DNA from: Syntrophomonas sp. UBA5288
GTDB lineage: Bacteria; Bacillota; Syntrophomonadia; Syntrophomonadales; Syntrophomonadaceae
DNA length: 16,098 nucleotides
NCBI GenBank assembly: GCA_002408445.1
Contig: DHSK01000057.1
Location: 1-16,098 of the forward strand
Direction: 5' to 3'
The position numbers were made by a program, and so were the translations under genes. Within the stretch, counting starts at the first letter, position 1, and each line of letters begins with the position of its first letter. This document shows positions 1 through 9,524 of the stretch, piece after piece. The notes under the pieces were generated by a model that was not told the origin of the DNA, made no database searches, and worked only from the letters and a program-made list of their open reading frames with translations.

Positions 1-207
1 AAACCCAGCACCAGTGAGCTTATCGATTGGCTGCAGGCGCTGGTTATCGGCGGGATTAGTCCTAACCGTATTAAACAGGAACTGCCGTTTATGGGCGTAT
101 TATTGAAGAAAAACGAGGATCTGGATACCCTGTTAAACCAGCTTTATAACAAAAACCAGAATAGAACCCAGCCGCGTATGGGCGGTTCCTTTAACCATTA
201 TCGCTAA
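1..207 (+). CDS. MoxR-type AAA+ ATPase, C-terminal fragment (5' truncated by window edge)
   Basis: Frame 1 is open from the first base to a TAA at 205-207 and gives 68 residues. They begin KPSTSELIDWLQAL, which matches the C-terminal helical lid region typical of MoxR-family AAA+ ATPases (the K-P-S-T-S-E-L-x-D-W motif). The Walker motifs lie off the window. MoxR proteins are usually encoded next to a VWA-domain protein and are thought to act with it as a chaperone-like pair in maturing or activating protein complexes. The next gene, 55 bases downstream, is exactly such a VWA protein, which supports the call. The tail after the lid is short and polar. Assignment to MoxR in general is fairly secure; the subfamily and client protein cannot be told from this fragment. 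Confidence 0.8.
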   Translation, partial: KPSTSELIDWLQALVIGGISPNRIKQELPFMGVLLKKNEDLDTLLNQLYNKNQNRTQPRMGGSFNHYR

Positions 208-262
208 GGTCAGGCAATGGACGCAGAATATTCAAGGCTGATGCAAATATAAGGAGAATAGC

Positions 263-1477
263 ATGTTTACCGGTTTTTATTATATGCTTAAAAATTTTGG
301 GGTACCTGTTTCCATGAACGAGTGGCAGACCCTGCTCGAAGCGCTGGAAATGGGTATGGCGGGCGGCAGTCTGAGCGGTTTTTATATGTTGTGCAGGGCG
401 ATACTGGTCAAGACGGAAGCCCATTATGACCGTTTCGACATGGCTTTTGCCAGTTATTTTAAAGAAGTCGAGACACCGGAGGGATTGCCTGACAAGATAT
501 GGGAATGGCTGGACAAGGAACTGCCCGAAAAGGAAGTCACCGAGGAAATGAAACGCAATCACCGCCAGCTCGATTTGGATGAATTGAAGCGTATGCTGGA
601 AGAACGGCTGGCCGAACAGAATGAAGAACATCATGGCGGCAACCGCTGGGTGGGAACGGGAGGAACATCTCCCTTCGGTCATTCCGGCTACCATCCGGGA
701 GGAATCCGCGTAGGCGGCAGCTCTCGCAGCCTGTCCGCCGTTAAGGTGGCGGGCATGAGGAGATTTCAGGAATTCCGCACCGATGAAACGCTGGGAGTGC
801 GGCAGTTTCAAATGGCTTTACGCAAGTTAAGGCAGTTTACCACCCGCCTGGAGGGTGCCAGGACCGAACTGGATTTGGATGCTACCATCGACAAGACTTG
901 TAGTAATGCGGGAAGACTGGAGCTGGTCTGGGACCGGCCCCGGGAAAATGCTATGAAGGTACTGCTCCTAATGGATGCCGGGGGCTCAATGATTTCATAC
1001 AGCCGCCTCTGTAACCAGCTTTTTACCGCAGTGAACAAATCCAATAATTTTAAGGATCTCAAAGTTTTCTACTTTCACAATTGCATTTATGACTGGCTTT
1101 ACCATAATCCCGATTGCGAGCTGGATGCCTATACTGATACGGAATATATTTTGAACACTTACAGTCCGGATTACCGGGTGATCATTGTAGGCGATGCCAG
1201 TATGGCGCCTTCCGAACTGGTAAGGGTGGGCGGCATCATTGACTGGAATCTGTATAATGCCAGATCCGGCAGTGATTGGCTGCAGCGCTTGAGAAAACAT
1301 TTTGAATATTCGGTATGGTTGAATCCGATAGCCAAGTCCTACTGGGACTGGATGGATGGAGCTTACACCATTAAAGCCATAGCTCAGATTTTTCCCATGG
1401 ATGAACTGACCGTGGAAGGATTGGAAAGGTCGATCAGAAGATTAAAAAGCCGGGAAAAGGCAGCTGAGGCGAAATAA
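263..1477 (+). CDS. VWA domain-containing protein, CoxE-like, partner of MoxR ATPase
   Basis: A 404-residue soluble protein with an N-terminal helical region, a Gly/His-rich linker at about residues 120-155 containing GGNRWVGTGGTSPFG, and a C-terminal von Willebrand A domain. The metal-binding (MIDAS) motif reads D238-A-G-G-S242-M. It is DxGxS rather than canonical DxSxS, a variant I recall from this CoxE-like family. A second acidic element, GDASM, lies near residues 310-314. There is no signal peptide or membrane helix. The ATG has AAGGAGA about 6 bases upstream. VWA proteins of this class pair with MoxR ATPases such as the one just upstream and bind client proteins through the metal site. 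A purC-like gene follows after 17 bases and is probably co-transcribed. The family call is good; the client is unknown. Confidence 0.85.
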   Translation: MFTGFYYMLKNFGVPVSMNEWQTLLEALEMGMAGGSLSGFYMLCRAILVKTEAHYDRFDMAFASYFKEVETPEGLPDKIWEWLDKELPEKEVTEEMKRNHRQLDLDELKRMLEERLAEQNEEHHGGNRWVGTGGTSPFGHSGYHPGGIRVGGSSRSLSAVKVAGMRRFQEFRTDETLGVRQFQMALRKLRQFTTRLEGARTELDLDATIDKTCSNAGRLELVWDRPRENAMKVLLLMDAGGSMISYSRLCNQLFTAVNKSNNFKDLKVFYFHNCIYDWLYHNPDCELDAYTDTEYILNTYSPDYRVIIVGDASMAPSELVRVGGIIDWNLYNARSGSDWLQRLRKHFEYSVWLNPIAKSYWDWMDGAYTIKAIAQIFPMDELTVEGLERSIRRLKSREKAAEAK

Positions 1478-1494
1478 AGGGAGGACGGCAGATA

Positions 1495-2172
1495 ATGAAA
1501 CATGTATATGAGGGCAAGACTAAATCAGTCTATGATCTGGAGAATGGCTATTATCTCCTGCGGCTGAAAGATGATGTTACCGGGGAAAACGGAAAAATTG
1601 ACCCGGGCGCCAATTCCATCATGGGCAAACTGGAAGGCATGGGCAACGCATCCCTGCGGATGTCGCGCTATTATTTTGAACTGCTTAAAAAGGCCGGGAT
1701 ACCGACTCATTACATAGATGCCAATATTGAAGATAATACCATGACGGTGAAACCGGCCGAAGCTTTTGGAGCAGGATTGGAATTTGTCTGCCGCTACAAG
1801 GTTTACGGCAGTTTTCTGAAAAGGTATGGCAAATATGCTACCAGTGAACAGCCGCTGGACCAGTTGGTGGAAGTAACCTTGAAAGATGACGACCGGGGTG
1901 ATCCTCCCATCGGGGAAGAAGCTCTGGTGCAGCTGGGTTTGATGTCACATGCGGAATATAAGGCCGCCCGGCAGATGACGCAGCAGATTGGAGCTATTAT
2001 AAAAGAGGATTTAGCCCACAAAGGGATGGAACTGTATGATATAAAATTTGAATTCGGCCGGGTCGATGGGCAAATCGTTCTGATCGACGACATTTCCGGG
2101 GGCAACATGCGAGTTTTCAAAGACGGGCAGCAGGTTGACCCATTGGAACTGGCTATCTTGGTAACTGCATAA
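1495..2172 (+). CDS. purC: Phosphoribosylaminoimidazole-succinocarboxamide (SAICAR) synthase, divergent clade
   Basis: This 225-residue protein has the SAICAR synthase fold signatures: VYEGKTKSVY at the N-terminus (ATP-binding lobe), KDDVTGENG, the central VKPAEAFGAGLEFVCRY block, and ELYDIKFEFG before the catalytic-region aspartates at D198-D199. SAICAR synthase joins aspartate to CAIR using ATP in purine biosynthesis. Two signature regions differ from the common PurC. The stretch after KDD reads TGENGKIDPGAN instead of the usual T-A-F-N-G type, and the C-terminal motif reads DDISGGNMRV where most PurC have D-E-I-S-P-D. From memory this matches a clade of Clostridial PurC homologues, so it may be a normal enzyme of that clade or a paralogue with a shifted role. 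No other pur gene is nearby. AGGGAGGA lies 9 bases upstream of the ATG. Confidence 0.82.
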   Translation: MKHVYEGKTKSVYDLENGYYLLRLKDDVTGENGKIDPGANSIMGKLEGMGNASLRMSRYYFELLKKAGIPTHYIDANIEDNTMTVKPAEAFGAGLEFVCRYKVYGSFLKRYGKYATSEQPLDQLVEVTLKDDDRGDPPIGEEALVQLGLMSHAEYKAARQMTQQIGAIIKEDLAHKGMELYDIKFEFGRVDGQIVLIDDISGGNMRVFKDGQQVDPLELAILVTA

Positions 2173-2187
2173 TATTTCGCTGAAACG

Positions 2188-2216
2188 GAGTCAGGCTAAA
2201 GCCTGGCTCTTTTTTT
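2188..2216 (+). terminator. Intrinsic terminator after the purC-like gene
   Basis: A 9-bp stem (2188-2196 with 2201-2209, one G-U pair) closes a TAAA loop and is followed directly by seven T residues. It lies 16 bases after the purC-like stop codon and separates the MoxR-VWA-purC unit from the prkA operon. Confidence 0.9.
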
Positions 2217-2244
2217 ATGCTGTTACGCGGGGACGTGTAGCAGG

Positions 2245-2288
2245 GCATATAAAATAAAAATCAAATAATTAACCTGCGTGCATATAAA
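2245..2288 (+). promoter_or_regulatory. Direct GCATATAAA repeats upstream of prkA, possible regulatory site
   Basis: The 9-base sequence GCATATAAA occurs at 2245-2253 and again at 2280-2288, 35 bases apart, in the AT-rich space between the purC terminator and prkA. The prkA operon must have a promoter here because the terminator precedes it. CATATAAA somewhat resembles a sigma-E -10 element, and in Bacillus this operon is linked to sporulation. However, I found no well-spaced -35 partner for either copy, so the repeats could be operators or chance AT-rich similarity. Confidence 0.28.
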
Positions 2289-2340
2289 TATACCATCAGG
2301 ATTTTTATGAAGGCAGGGCATGGAGAGGAGGAATAAAACC

Positions 2341-4266
2341 ATGAATACTGAATTTGGCCATATTATTAAAGATGACCGGTATCGCAGGCCCCAGGAGCGT
2401 TTTTCCGGCACATTTTTAGAATATCTGGAGATAGTAAAGCAAGACCCCGCGAAAACCATTTTAGCGCATCAGCGTATGTATGAGATTGTGACAGAACCCG
2501 GGGTAGAGGTACTTAAAACCGAGGATTATCCCCACCTGCGCCGGATTTACGGTAATGATACCATCAAACGCTACAAGTTTTTTGAAAATGATTTTTACGG
2601 TATTGATAAAACTATAATGGAAATCGTCAGGTATTTTCACTCTGCTGCCATGAGTGGGGAAGAATCACGCCAGGTATTATATCTGGTCGGACCGGTAGGC
2701 TCAGGCAAATCTTCCATAATGGAAAAGCTCAAACAGGCCCTGACCACAAGTCCTATGATTTATGCTCTTAAAGGCTGTCCTATGCGCGAAGAACCGTTGC
2801 ACCTGATCCCGCACCATCTTCGTCCTCAATTCGAAAAAATACTGGGTACCAGAATCGAAGGCGATCTCTGTCCCATTTGCCGTTACCGGCTTTTAAACGA
2901 TTATCATGGGGAATATGAAAATTTCGAAGTAGAGACGATTGATTTTTCCATCCGCGGCCGCAAAGGGATAGCGGTGGTCCCGCCGGTTGATCCCAACAAC
3001 CAGGATGCATCAGTGCTGGTGGGCTCGGTGGATATTTCCAAAATGGATTTGTATCCGGAAGACGACCCCCGGGTGCTTTCCCTGAATGGAGCTTTTAACG
3101 TAGGCAACCGGGGACTGGTTGAATTCATAGAAATTTTTAAAAATGAAGTTGAATATCTGCATGCCATTATTACCGCCACCCAGGAAAAATCCATCCCGTC
3201 GCCCGGCAAGGGTTCCATGATTTATTTTGACGGGATTATCCTGGCTCATTCCAATGAAGCCGAATGGAACAAGTTCAAGTCCGACCATACCAATGAGGCC
3301 ATTCTGGACCGGATTGTCAAAATCGAGGTGCCTTATTGCCTGGAACTGGACCAGGAGATAAAAATTTATCAGAAGATACTTAAGAAAAGCGATTTTAAAG
3401 CCCATATAGCGCCCCATACCCTGGAAGTCGCCTCCATGTTTGCGGTAATGAGCCGTCTGACCCCCTCCAACAAAGTGGATATGATAACCAAAATGCGCAT
3501 TTATAATGGAGAGGAAATCGTGGAATCCAGCGGCAGCAAAAAAATGGACATACAGGAACTGCGGGATGAGGCCGGACGCGAGGGACTGGCCGGGATTTCC
3601 ACCCGCTTTATCATGAAGGCGATTGACAATGCCCTGTCCGAATCCGAGCATAATTGCATAAATCCTATACTGGTAATGGAGTCCATCATTCGGGCCGTCA
3701 AAGCCACCGACATGGGTGAAGATGAGAAAAAACGGCTCCTGGAATATCTGCAGGTGGCCATTAAAAATGAGTATAACCGCATCCTGGAAAAAGAAGTAAC
3801 CAGTGCTTTTATCCATGGCTTTCGCGAACAGGCCGAATCTTTGTTTAACAATTATCTGGACCATGCCGAAGCATTCGCTACCAAGGTTAAAATCAAAGAC
3901 GCCAATACCGGGGAAGAGCTGGAACCGGATGAAAAATTCATGGAATCCATCGAAGCCCAGATTGGTCTGATCGGTTCGGCCGCCCGGGGCTTTCGCCAGG
4001 ATGTAACGGCTTACATGTTCTCCTTGCTGCGCAATAATGTCAAACTTGATTACACCAGTTATGAACCGCTTAAAGAGGCCATAGAAAAGAAGTTAACCGC
4101 TTCGGTGCGGGAACTGTCCCGGGTCATTACCAAAGCCCGGGTCAGGGACAGCGAGCAGAGCGGCAAATACAACAGTATGGTGGAAGAAATGAAACGGAAT
4201 GGTTACTGTGACCACTGCTGCAACGTTGTTTTGCGGTATGCGGCCAATAACCTGTGGAAGGACTAA
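2341..4266 (+). CDS. prkA: PrkA-type AAA+ serine protein kinase
   Basis: A 641-residue protein of the PrkA/YeaG family, at the usual full length. It has an AAA+ N-terminal part with Walker A GPVGSGKSS (residues 117-125) and a conserved cysteine pair CPIC (177-180). The middle region carries the family block GLVEFIEIFK (about 258-267), and the C-terminal part contains the kinase-like segment and ends with a Cys-rich GYCDHCC motif. PrkA is a cytoplasmic serine kinase linked to sporulation in Bacillus and to stress and stationary phase in enterobacteria (YeaG). I chose the ATG at 2341 because GAGAGGAGG lies 9 bases before it. The in-frame ATG at 2320 would place that ribosome binding site inside the gene. 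yhbH and spoVR follow in the order known from other bacteria. Confidence 0.95.
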   Translation: MNTEFGHIIKDDRYRRPQERFSGTFLEYLEIVKQDPAKTILAHQRMYEIVTEPGVEVLKTEDYPHLRRIYGNDTIKRYKFFENDFYGIDKTIMEIVRYFHSAAMSGEESRQVLYLVGPVGSGKSSIMEKLKQALTTSPMIYALKGCPMREEPLHLIPHHLRPQFEKILGTRIEGDLCPICRYRLLNDYHGEYENFEVETIDFSIRGRKGIAVVPPVDPNNQDASVLVGSVDISKMDLYPEDDPRVLSLNGAFNVGNRGLVEFIEIFKNEVEYLHAIITATQEKSIPSPGKGSMIYFDGIILAHSNEAEWNKFKSDHTNEAILDRIVKIEVPYCLELDQEIKIYQKILKKSDFKAHIAPHTLEVASMFAVMSRLTPSNKVDMITKMRIYNGEEIVESSGSKKMDIQELRDEAGREGLAGISTRFIMKAIDNALSESEHNCINPILVMESIIRAVKATDMGEDEKKRLLEYLQVAIKNEYNRILEKEVTSAFIHGFREQAESLFNNYLDHAEAFATKVKIKDANTGEELEPDEKFMESIEAQIGLIGSAARGFRQDVTAYMFSLLRNNVKLDYTSYEPLKEAIEKKLTASVRELSRVITKARVRDSEQSGKYNSMVEEMKRNGYCDHCCNVVLRYAANNLWKD

Positions 4267-4272
4267 TGCACT

Positions 4273-5436
4273 ATGACTATTTTCCGTGAACTGGACAGCG
4301 GCGGCCGCGACCGCAGTGCGGAAGATCGTCGCCGTCACCGTCAGATGGTAGAAGAATCCATAAAAAAGAACCTGGGCAGCATTATTGCCGAGGAAAGCAT
4401 CATTGGCAAAAGCAAAGACAAGACCTTTAAAATACCTATTCGGGGTATTAAAGAATATCAATTCATTTTTGGGGAAAACCGTCCTCAGGTGGCATCGGGC
4501 AAAGGAGATGAGGAAAAGGGACAAAAGATTCCCCAGCGGGGACAGACGGGTCCAAACGGGGATGGTGCCGGTAATGCTGAAGGGGACGAGATTTACGAAA
4601 CTGAAATCACTTTAGAGGACCTGGTCCAGTATCTGTTTGAAGACCTCGACTTGCCTTTTATGGAAAGAAAAAAGTTTTCCTACCTGGAAACCGAGAAGAG
4701 CAGCAAACGGCTGGGAATTCAGCGTAAAGGCATTCCCCCCCGGCTGTCGCGCAAGCGTTCGATAATGGAAAGAATTAAACGTAAACAGTCGATGGAAAGG
4801 GCTTTAAAAGAGCTGGAGGAGGAACAGCAGACCGCCCGGTTCCCTTTCCGGGAAGAAGATTTGCGTTATCAAAGACTCAAAGAAGATTTGAAACCGGAAT
4901 CCAATGCCGTGGTTATCTGCATTATGGATAATTCCGGCTCTATGTACCTGAGCAAAAAGTATCTGGCCCGGAGTTTCTTTTTCCTGCTCTATCAGTTTGT
5001 GCGCTATCGTTATATAAATGTGGAACTGGTTTTCATAAACCATACTACTACGGCTAAAGAAGTGAATGAAGATGACTTTTTTCACCGGGGCGAATCCGGG
5101 GGTACCATAATCAGCAGCGGCTATGAGAAGGCTCTGGAGATAATTGAAGAAAGGTTCAGCCCGGCGGTATGGAACATATATGCTTTCCATTGCAGCGACG
5201 GCGACAATTGGCCGGAGGATATAGAAAGGGCTACTCAGAAAGCGGCTGAATTGTGCACAGCGTGCAATCTATTCGGTTATGGGGAGATAACATCTTCGTG
5301 GGCCAACGGCAGTACTATGGGGGATGAATATAGATACTCCTTCCAAAACGATAATTTTGTCGCGGTATCCATAGGAAGCAAAGAGGAAATCTGGCCCGCT
5401 TTTAAGGAACTTCTTCAGGTAGCGGAAAGGAAGTGA
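4273..5436 (+). CDS. yhbH: YhbH/YeaH family sporulation protein (DUF444, VWA domain)
   Basis: A 387-residue protein of the DUF444 family. The N-terminus is basic and charged (residues 1-30). A Gly/Lys-rich linker spans about 75-105, followed by a highly basic helical stretch near 150-190. The C-terminal VWA domain has a complete metal site: DNSGSM at 219-224, T278 in the GGT element, and D309 in the SDGD element. In Bacillus yhbH affects sporulation, and YeaH is the partner of YeaG in enterobacteria. The gene starts 6 bases after prkA, with its ribosome binding site GGAAGGA inside the prkA end, so the two are translated as a unit. It probably forms the VWA half of an AAA+/VWA pair with PrkA; that last point is inference from gene order. 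Confidence 0.94.
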   Translation: MTIFRELDSGGRDRSAEDRRRHRQMVEESIKKNLGSIIAEESIIGKSKDKTFKIPIRGIKEYQFIFGENRPQVASGKGDEEKGQKIPQRGQTGPNGDGAGNAEGDEIYETEITLEDLVQYLFEDLDLPFMERKKFSYLETEKSSKRLGIQRKGIPPRLSRKRSIMERIKRKQSMERALKELEEEQQTARFPFREEDLRYQRLKEDLKPESNAVVICIMDNSGSMYLSKKYLARSFFFLLYQFVRYRYINVELVFINHTTTAKEVNEDDFFHRGESGGTIISSGYEKALEIIEERFSPAVWNIYAFHCSDGDNWPEDIERATQKAAELCTACNLFGYGEITSSWANGSTMGDEYRYSFQNDNFVAVSIGSKEEIWPAFKELLQVAERK

Positions 5437-5441
5437 ACTTA

Positions 5442-6803
<1,362 letters not shown>

Positions 6804-6818
6804 AACAAAAATTACCGG

Positions 6819-6847
6819 TTACATCCCGGGCTGTTTTAACATAGAAA
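6819..6847 (+). promoter_or_regulatory. Weak candidate promoter upstream of the asnB leader hairpin
   Basis: TTACAT at 6819-6824 and TAGAAA at 6842-6847 are separated by 17 bases. Both match the vegetative consensus only partly. It is listed because asnB lacks any room for a promoter after the hairpin, so an initiation site in 6804-6857 is expected if asnB is transcribed separately. Confidence 0.2.
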
Positions 6848-6857
6848 TAAATTAGGC

Positions 6858-6894
6858 AACGGCGCCGCAGAAATTAACTGCGCGCCGTTTTTTT
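6858..6894 (+). terminator. Strong hairpin terminator after spoVR, or attenuator in the asnB leader
   Basis: The arms 6858-6870 and 6878-6889 pair as 12 bp with one bulged C (6865) around a 7-base loop, followed by an unbroken T run to 6894. The ATG of asnB is only 21 bases beyond the T run and its ribosome binding site 6 bases beyond. No promoter can fit between hairpin and gene, so asnB must be reached either by read-through or from a promoter upstream of the hairpin. Confidence 0.88.
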
Positions 6895-6915
6895 ATTATA
6901 AGGGGGGTAATATAC

Positions 6916-8757
6916 ATGTGCGGGATAGCAGGATGGATAGACTTTAAACAAGAGTTGCGCAGTCAGGCGGATATTATTGAAACCATGGCAGAAACCATAA
7001 AACATCGGGGGCCGGACGAAAAAGGCCGGTATCTGGCCCCTCATATTGCTCTGGGGCACCGCCGCCTCATAGTGGTAGATCCGGAAGGAGGGGGGCAGCC
7101 GATGCAAGGCTGCTATAAAGGCAAAGATCATGTCATCGTATATAACGGAGAATTGTATAATGCTGATAAAATACGCCGGGAGCTGGAAAGCTGCGGTCAC
7201 TGCTTCCATACCCGCAATTCCGATACCGAAGTGTTATTACATGCTTACATGGAATGGGGCCCAGCCTGTTTGGAGCACATAAATGGAATTTTTGCTTTTG
7301 CGGTATGGAATGAAGTTGAGCAAGAAATCTTTATAGCCCGTGATCCTCTGGGAATAAAACCGCTGTTTTATGCCCGTGTCCGTGATTCACTGCTGTTTGC
7401 CTCTGAATTGAAAGCCCTGTTGGCTCATCCCTATATAAGAGCTCAGGTGGACAGCGAAGGGCTGATGGAAATATTTATTATGGGTCCTTCTCGTACGCCG
7501 GGAATGGCAGTATTCAAAGGCATTCAGGAACTGAAACCGGGGCATTGTATAATATATAACCGCCAGGGGTTAAGAGTGAAACAATATTGGCGGCTGGTGA
7601 GCAAGCCTCATGGGGAAGACCTGGAAACGACGGTTGTTCATCTGCGGGAGATGCTGAAGGATATTGTAGTACGCCAGACGGTCGCCGATGTCCCTGTATG
7701 TACCCTTCTGTCAGGAGGTTTAGACTCCAGTGCCATAACTGCTTTTGCCGCAGGTGCGTTCCAAGCCAGGGGGGAGAAAATTCAAACTTTTTCAGTTGAT
7801 TATGTAGATAATGACAGGTTCTTTGTTCCCAATGCTTTTGAGACCAACGCGGATTATCCCTGGGTACGGCGGGCATCAGACTTTTTGAACACCAACCACC
7901 AATCTATTATGATAAACAATCAGGAACTAAGTTACCACTTGAAAACATCCATGCAAGCCCATGATTTGCCCGGGATGACAGATATTGACGCCTCCCTCTA
8001 CCTGTTTTGCCGGGAAATCCGCCGTCAGTTTGTGGTAGGACTTTCCGGGGAGTGCGCGGATGAAATCTTCGGGGGGTACCCTTGGTTTCAGCAAGATATG
8101 AAGATGGCCGATTCTTTTCCCTGGATTAGGATGGTGCAGCCCAAAATGGCCTTGCTGGCCCCGGCACTGGTAAAACAATTAGATCCGGAGAAATATATCA
8201 GACAAAGGTACCTGGAGGCTGTGGCCGAAGTGCCCGAACTGGACGGGGAAGACGATTGCGAAAAACACATGCGTCAGTTATTCTACCTGAATATAACTCG
8301 TTTTATGCCTACTCTGCTGGAACGGAAAGACCGCATGAGCATGGCTTGCAGTCTGGAGGTCCGCGTACCCTTTGGGGACCGGGATTTAGTACAATATGTC
8401 TGGAACCTGCCGTGGAAAATAAAGAACTGTGATGGTTTGAGCAAAGGTATCTTAAGGCGTGCATTAAAAGGAATCCTGCCCGATGATCTGCTCCTGAGAC
8501 CAAAAAATCCGTACCCCCGGACCCACAATCCTGCTTATGCGGAAACGATAAGAATAAAGTTGTCAAAAGTATTAAAAGACCCTTCTTCGCCGCTGCTGTC
8601 ACTTATAAATGTGCCTCTGCTGCGTTCATACCTGGATTCCAACACAAACTATTTCAGCCGGCCCTGGTTTGGTCAGTTGATGGGAGATACCCAGTATATG
8701 GCCTATTTGTTGCAAGTAAACTGGTGGCTGGAGCAGTATCAGATTGATATAGTCTGA
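6916..8757 (+). CDS. asnB: Asparagine synthetase, glutamine-hydrolysing
   Basis: A 613-residue two-domain enzyme. The N-terminal class II glutamine amidotransferase domain starts MCGIAGW, with the catalytic Cys2 exposed after Met removal, and carries RGPDE (31-35) and NGELYN (77-82). The C-terminal synthetase domain has the ATP pyrophosphatase loop SGGLDSS (266-272) and SGECADEIFGGYPW from residue 377. It makes asparagine from aspartate, glutamine and ATP in the cytoplasm. The Cys in SGECADE replaces the Gly of many AsnB proteins; I believe this is usual for a Clostridial clade. Length and motifs are complete, with no sign of damage. AGGGGGG lies 8 bases before the ATG. Related amidotransferases act in cell-wall or peptide modification, but nothing nearby suggests such a pathway. 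Confidence 0.94.
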   Translation: MCGIAGWIDFKQELRSQADIIETMAETIKHRGPDEKGRYLAPHIALGHRRLIVVDPEGGGQPMQGCYKGKDHVIVYNGELYNADKIRRELESCGHCFHTRNSDTEVLLHAYMEWGPACLEHINGIFAFAVWNEVEQEIFIARDPLGIKPLFYARVRDSLLFASELKALLAHPYIRAQVDSEGLMEIFIMGPSRTPGMAVFKGIQELKPGHCIIYNRQGLRVKQYWRLVSKPHGEDLETTVVHLREMLKDIVVRQTVADVPVCTLLSGGLDSSAITAFAAGAFQARGEKIQTFSVDYVDNDRFFVPNAFETNADYPWVRRASDFLNTNHQSIMINNQELSYHLKTSMQAHDLPGMTDIDASLYLFCREIRRQFVVGLSGECADEIFGGYPWFQQDMKMADSFPWIRMVQPKMALLAPALVKQLDPEKYIRQRYLEAVAEVPELDGEDDCEKHMRQLFYLNITRFMPTLLERKDRMSMACSLEVRVPFGDRDLVQYVWNLPWKIKNCDGLSKGILRRALKGILPDDLLLRPKNPYPRTHNPAYAETIRIKLSKVLKDPSSPLLSLINVPLLRSYLDSNTNYFSRPWFGQLMGDTQYMAYLLQVNWWLEQYQIDIV

Positions 8758-8788
8758 TTTACAATTACATTTTTTATTATGATAAAAT
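8758..8788 (+). promoter_or_regulatory. Candidate promoter for the deoxynucleoside kinase gene
   Basis: TTTACA (8758-8763) is close to the -35 consensus and TAAAAT (8783-8788) is close to the -10 consensus, but the 19-base spacer is long. TAGAAT at 8812-8817 is an alternative -10. No terminator was seen between asnB and this gene, so co-transcription with asnB is also possible. Confidence 0.3.
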
Positions 8789-8827
8789 TAGTAGGATTTC
8801 GCACTTTTTGCTAGAATTTAATTAGCA

Positions 8828-8838
8828 GGAAATTTTCC
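8828..8838. promoter_or_regulatory. Short perfect palindrome GGAAATTTTCC before the kinase ribosome binding site
   Basis: An 11-base dyad with 5-bp arms lies two bases upstream of the AAGGAGA at 8841. It could be an operator or a tiny RNA hairpin, or chance in AT-rich DNA. Confidence 0.2.
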
Positions 8839-8855
8839 GAAAGGAGAATACCGCA

Positions 8856-9503
8856 GTGCAAAATGCTGCCGGAGTACAGATTGTGGTAGACGGGGTTACC
8901 GGGGTGGGCAAATCCAGCCTGGTTAAAATAATATCGGAAGAGTTTAACCTAAAGCCGTTTAGTGAGATGTTTGAAGACGAGAACCGCTTGTTAAACAAGT
9001 TCTTTCATGACCGGGCCAAATGGGCCTTTCCCATGCAGACCAACTTTTTGACCAATCGTTTCAAACAGTACCGCCAGGCCATGAAGGTGGGGAATGCGGT
9101 AATGGACCGCTCCATCTACTCGGACCGGATATTTGCCCGTATGTATTTGGAATATGGCTATTTTAAGCCGGAGGAATATGCGGTCTATAAAAATCTGCTC
9201 GATACCATGCTGGAACATGTAATTCCGCCTCGCTTGCTAATATACCTGCAGGTGGATACGGACGAGGCGATCAGACGTATTCACAAGCGCGGGCGGGAAG
9301 ATGAAATCGATGTAGAGCGGCAATATTGGGATAATCTGAACCGCTTTTACGAGCAAAATTACCGCGAATTCGATTTACATCACTTGCTTGCTATTAAAGT
9401 GGACAGCTTGGATTATGTCCACCGCCATGAAGACCGCGAATTTATGGTGGAAAAGATAAGAAAGGTCCTGGAGGCCATTGATGCCCAGGAATTAGATAGT
9501 TAA
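8856..9503 (+). CDS. Deoxynucleoside kinase
   Basis: A 215-residue P-loop kinase of the deoxyadenosine/deoxyguanosine kinase family. Walker A is GVTGVGKSS (13-21), the substrate-site DRS motif is at 84-86 followed by YSDRIFARMY, and the lid region reads HKRGREDE. It phosphorylates deoxynucleosides with ATP in the salvage pathway; which base it prefers cannot be read from the sequence. The start is GTG at 8856, with AAGGAGA 8 bases upstream. The next ATG would remove the sequence before the Walker loop. Firmicutes often carry two such kinases side by side, but only one is present here. Its stop is followed by a large palindromic repeat and then by its terminator. Confidence 0.9.
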   Translation: MQNAAGVQIVVDGVTGVGKSSLVKIISEEFNLKPFSEMFEDENRLLNKFFHDRAKWAFPMQTNFLTNRFKQYRQAMKVGNAVMDRSIYSDRIFARMYLEYGYFKPEEYAVYKNLLDTMLEHVIPPRLLIYLQVDTDEAIRRIHKRGREDEIDVERQYWDNLNRFYEQNYREFDLHHLLAIKVDSLDYVHRHEDREFMVEKIRKVLEAIDAQELDS

Positions 9504-9524
9504 ATGCATAGACCGGCTCAGAGC

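Noticed and set aside
191..811. Open frame of 206 codons on the - strand across the VWA gene start
   Set aside because: It is antisense to a family-assigned gene, and its product is low in recognisable motifs.
2217..2340. Sigma-E promoter for the prkA operon
   Set aside because: CATATAAA resembles a sigma-E -10, but no -35 element with suitable spacing was found.
3010..3864. Long open frame of 284 codons on the - strand inside prkA
   Set aside because: It lies wholly opposite a well-supported prkA, resembles no family I know, and has the odd composition of an antisense shadow.
4385..4615. Overlapping + strand frame of 76 codons in yhbH
   Set aside because: It is an out-of-frame shadow within a family-assigned gene, with no ribosome binding site.
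6804..6915. T-box riboswitch controlling asnB
   Set aside because: The leader is too short and contains no T-box-like AGGGTGGNACCGCG sequence; only a simple terminator hairpin is present.
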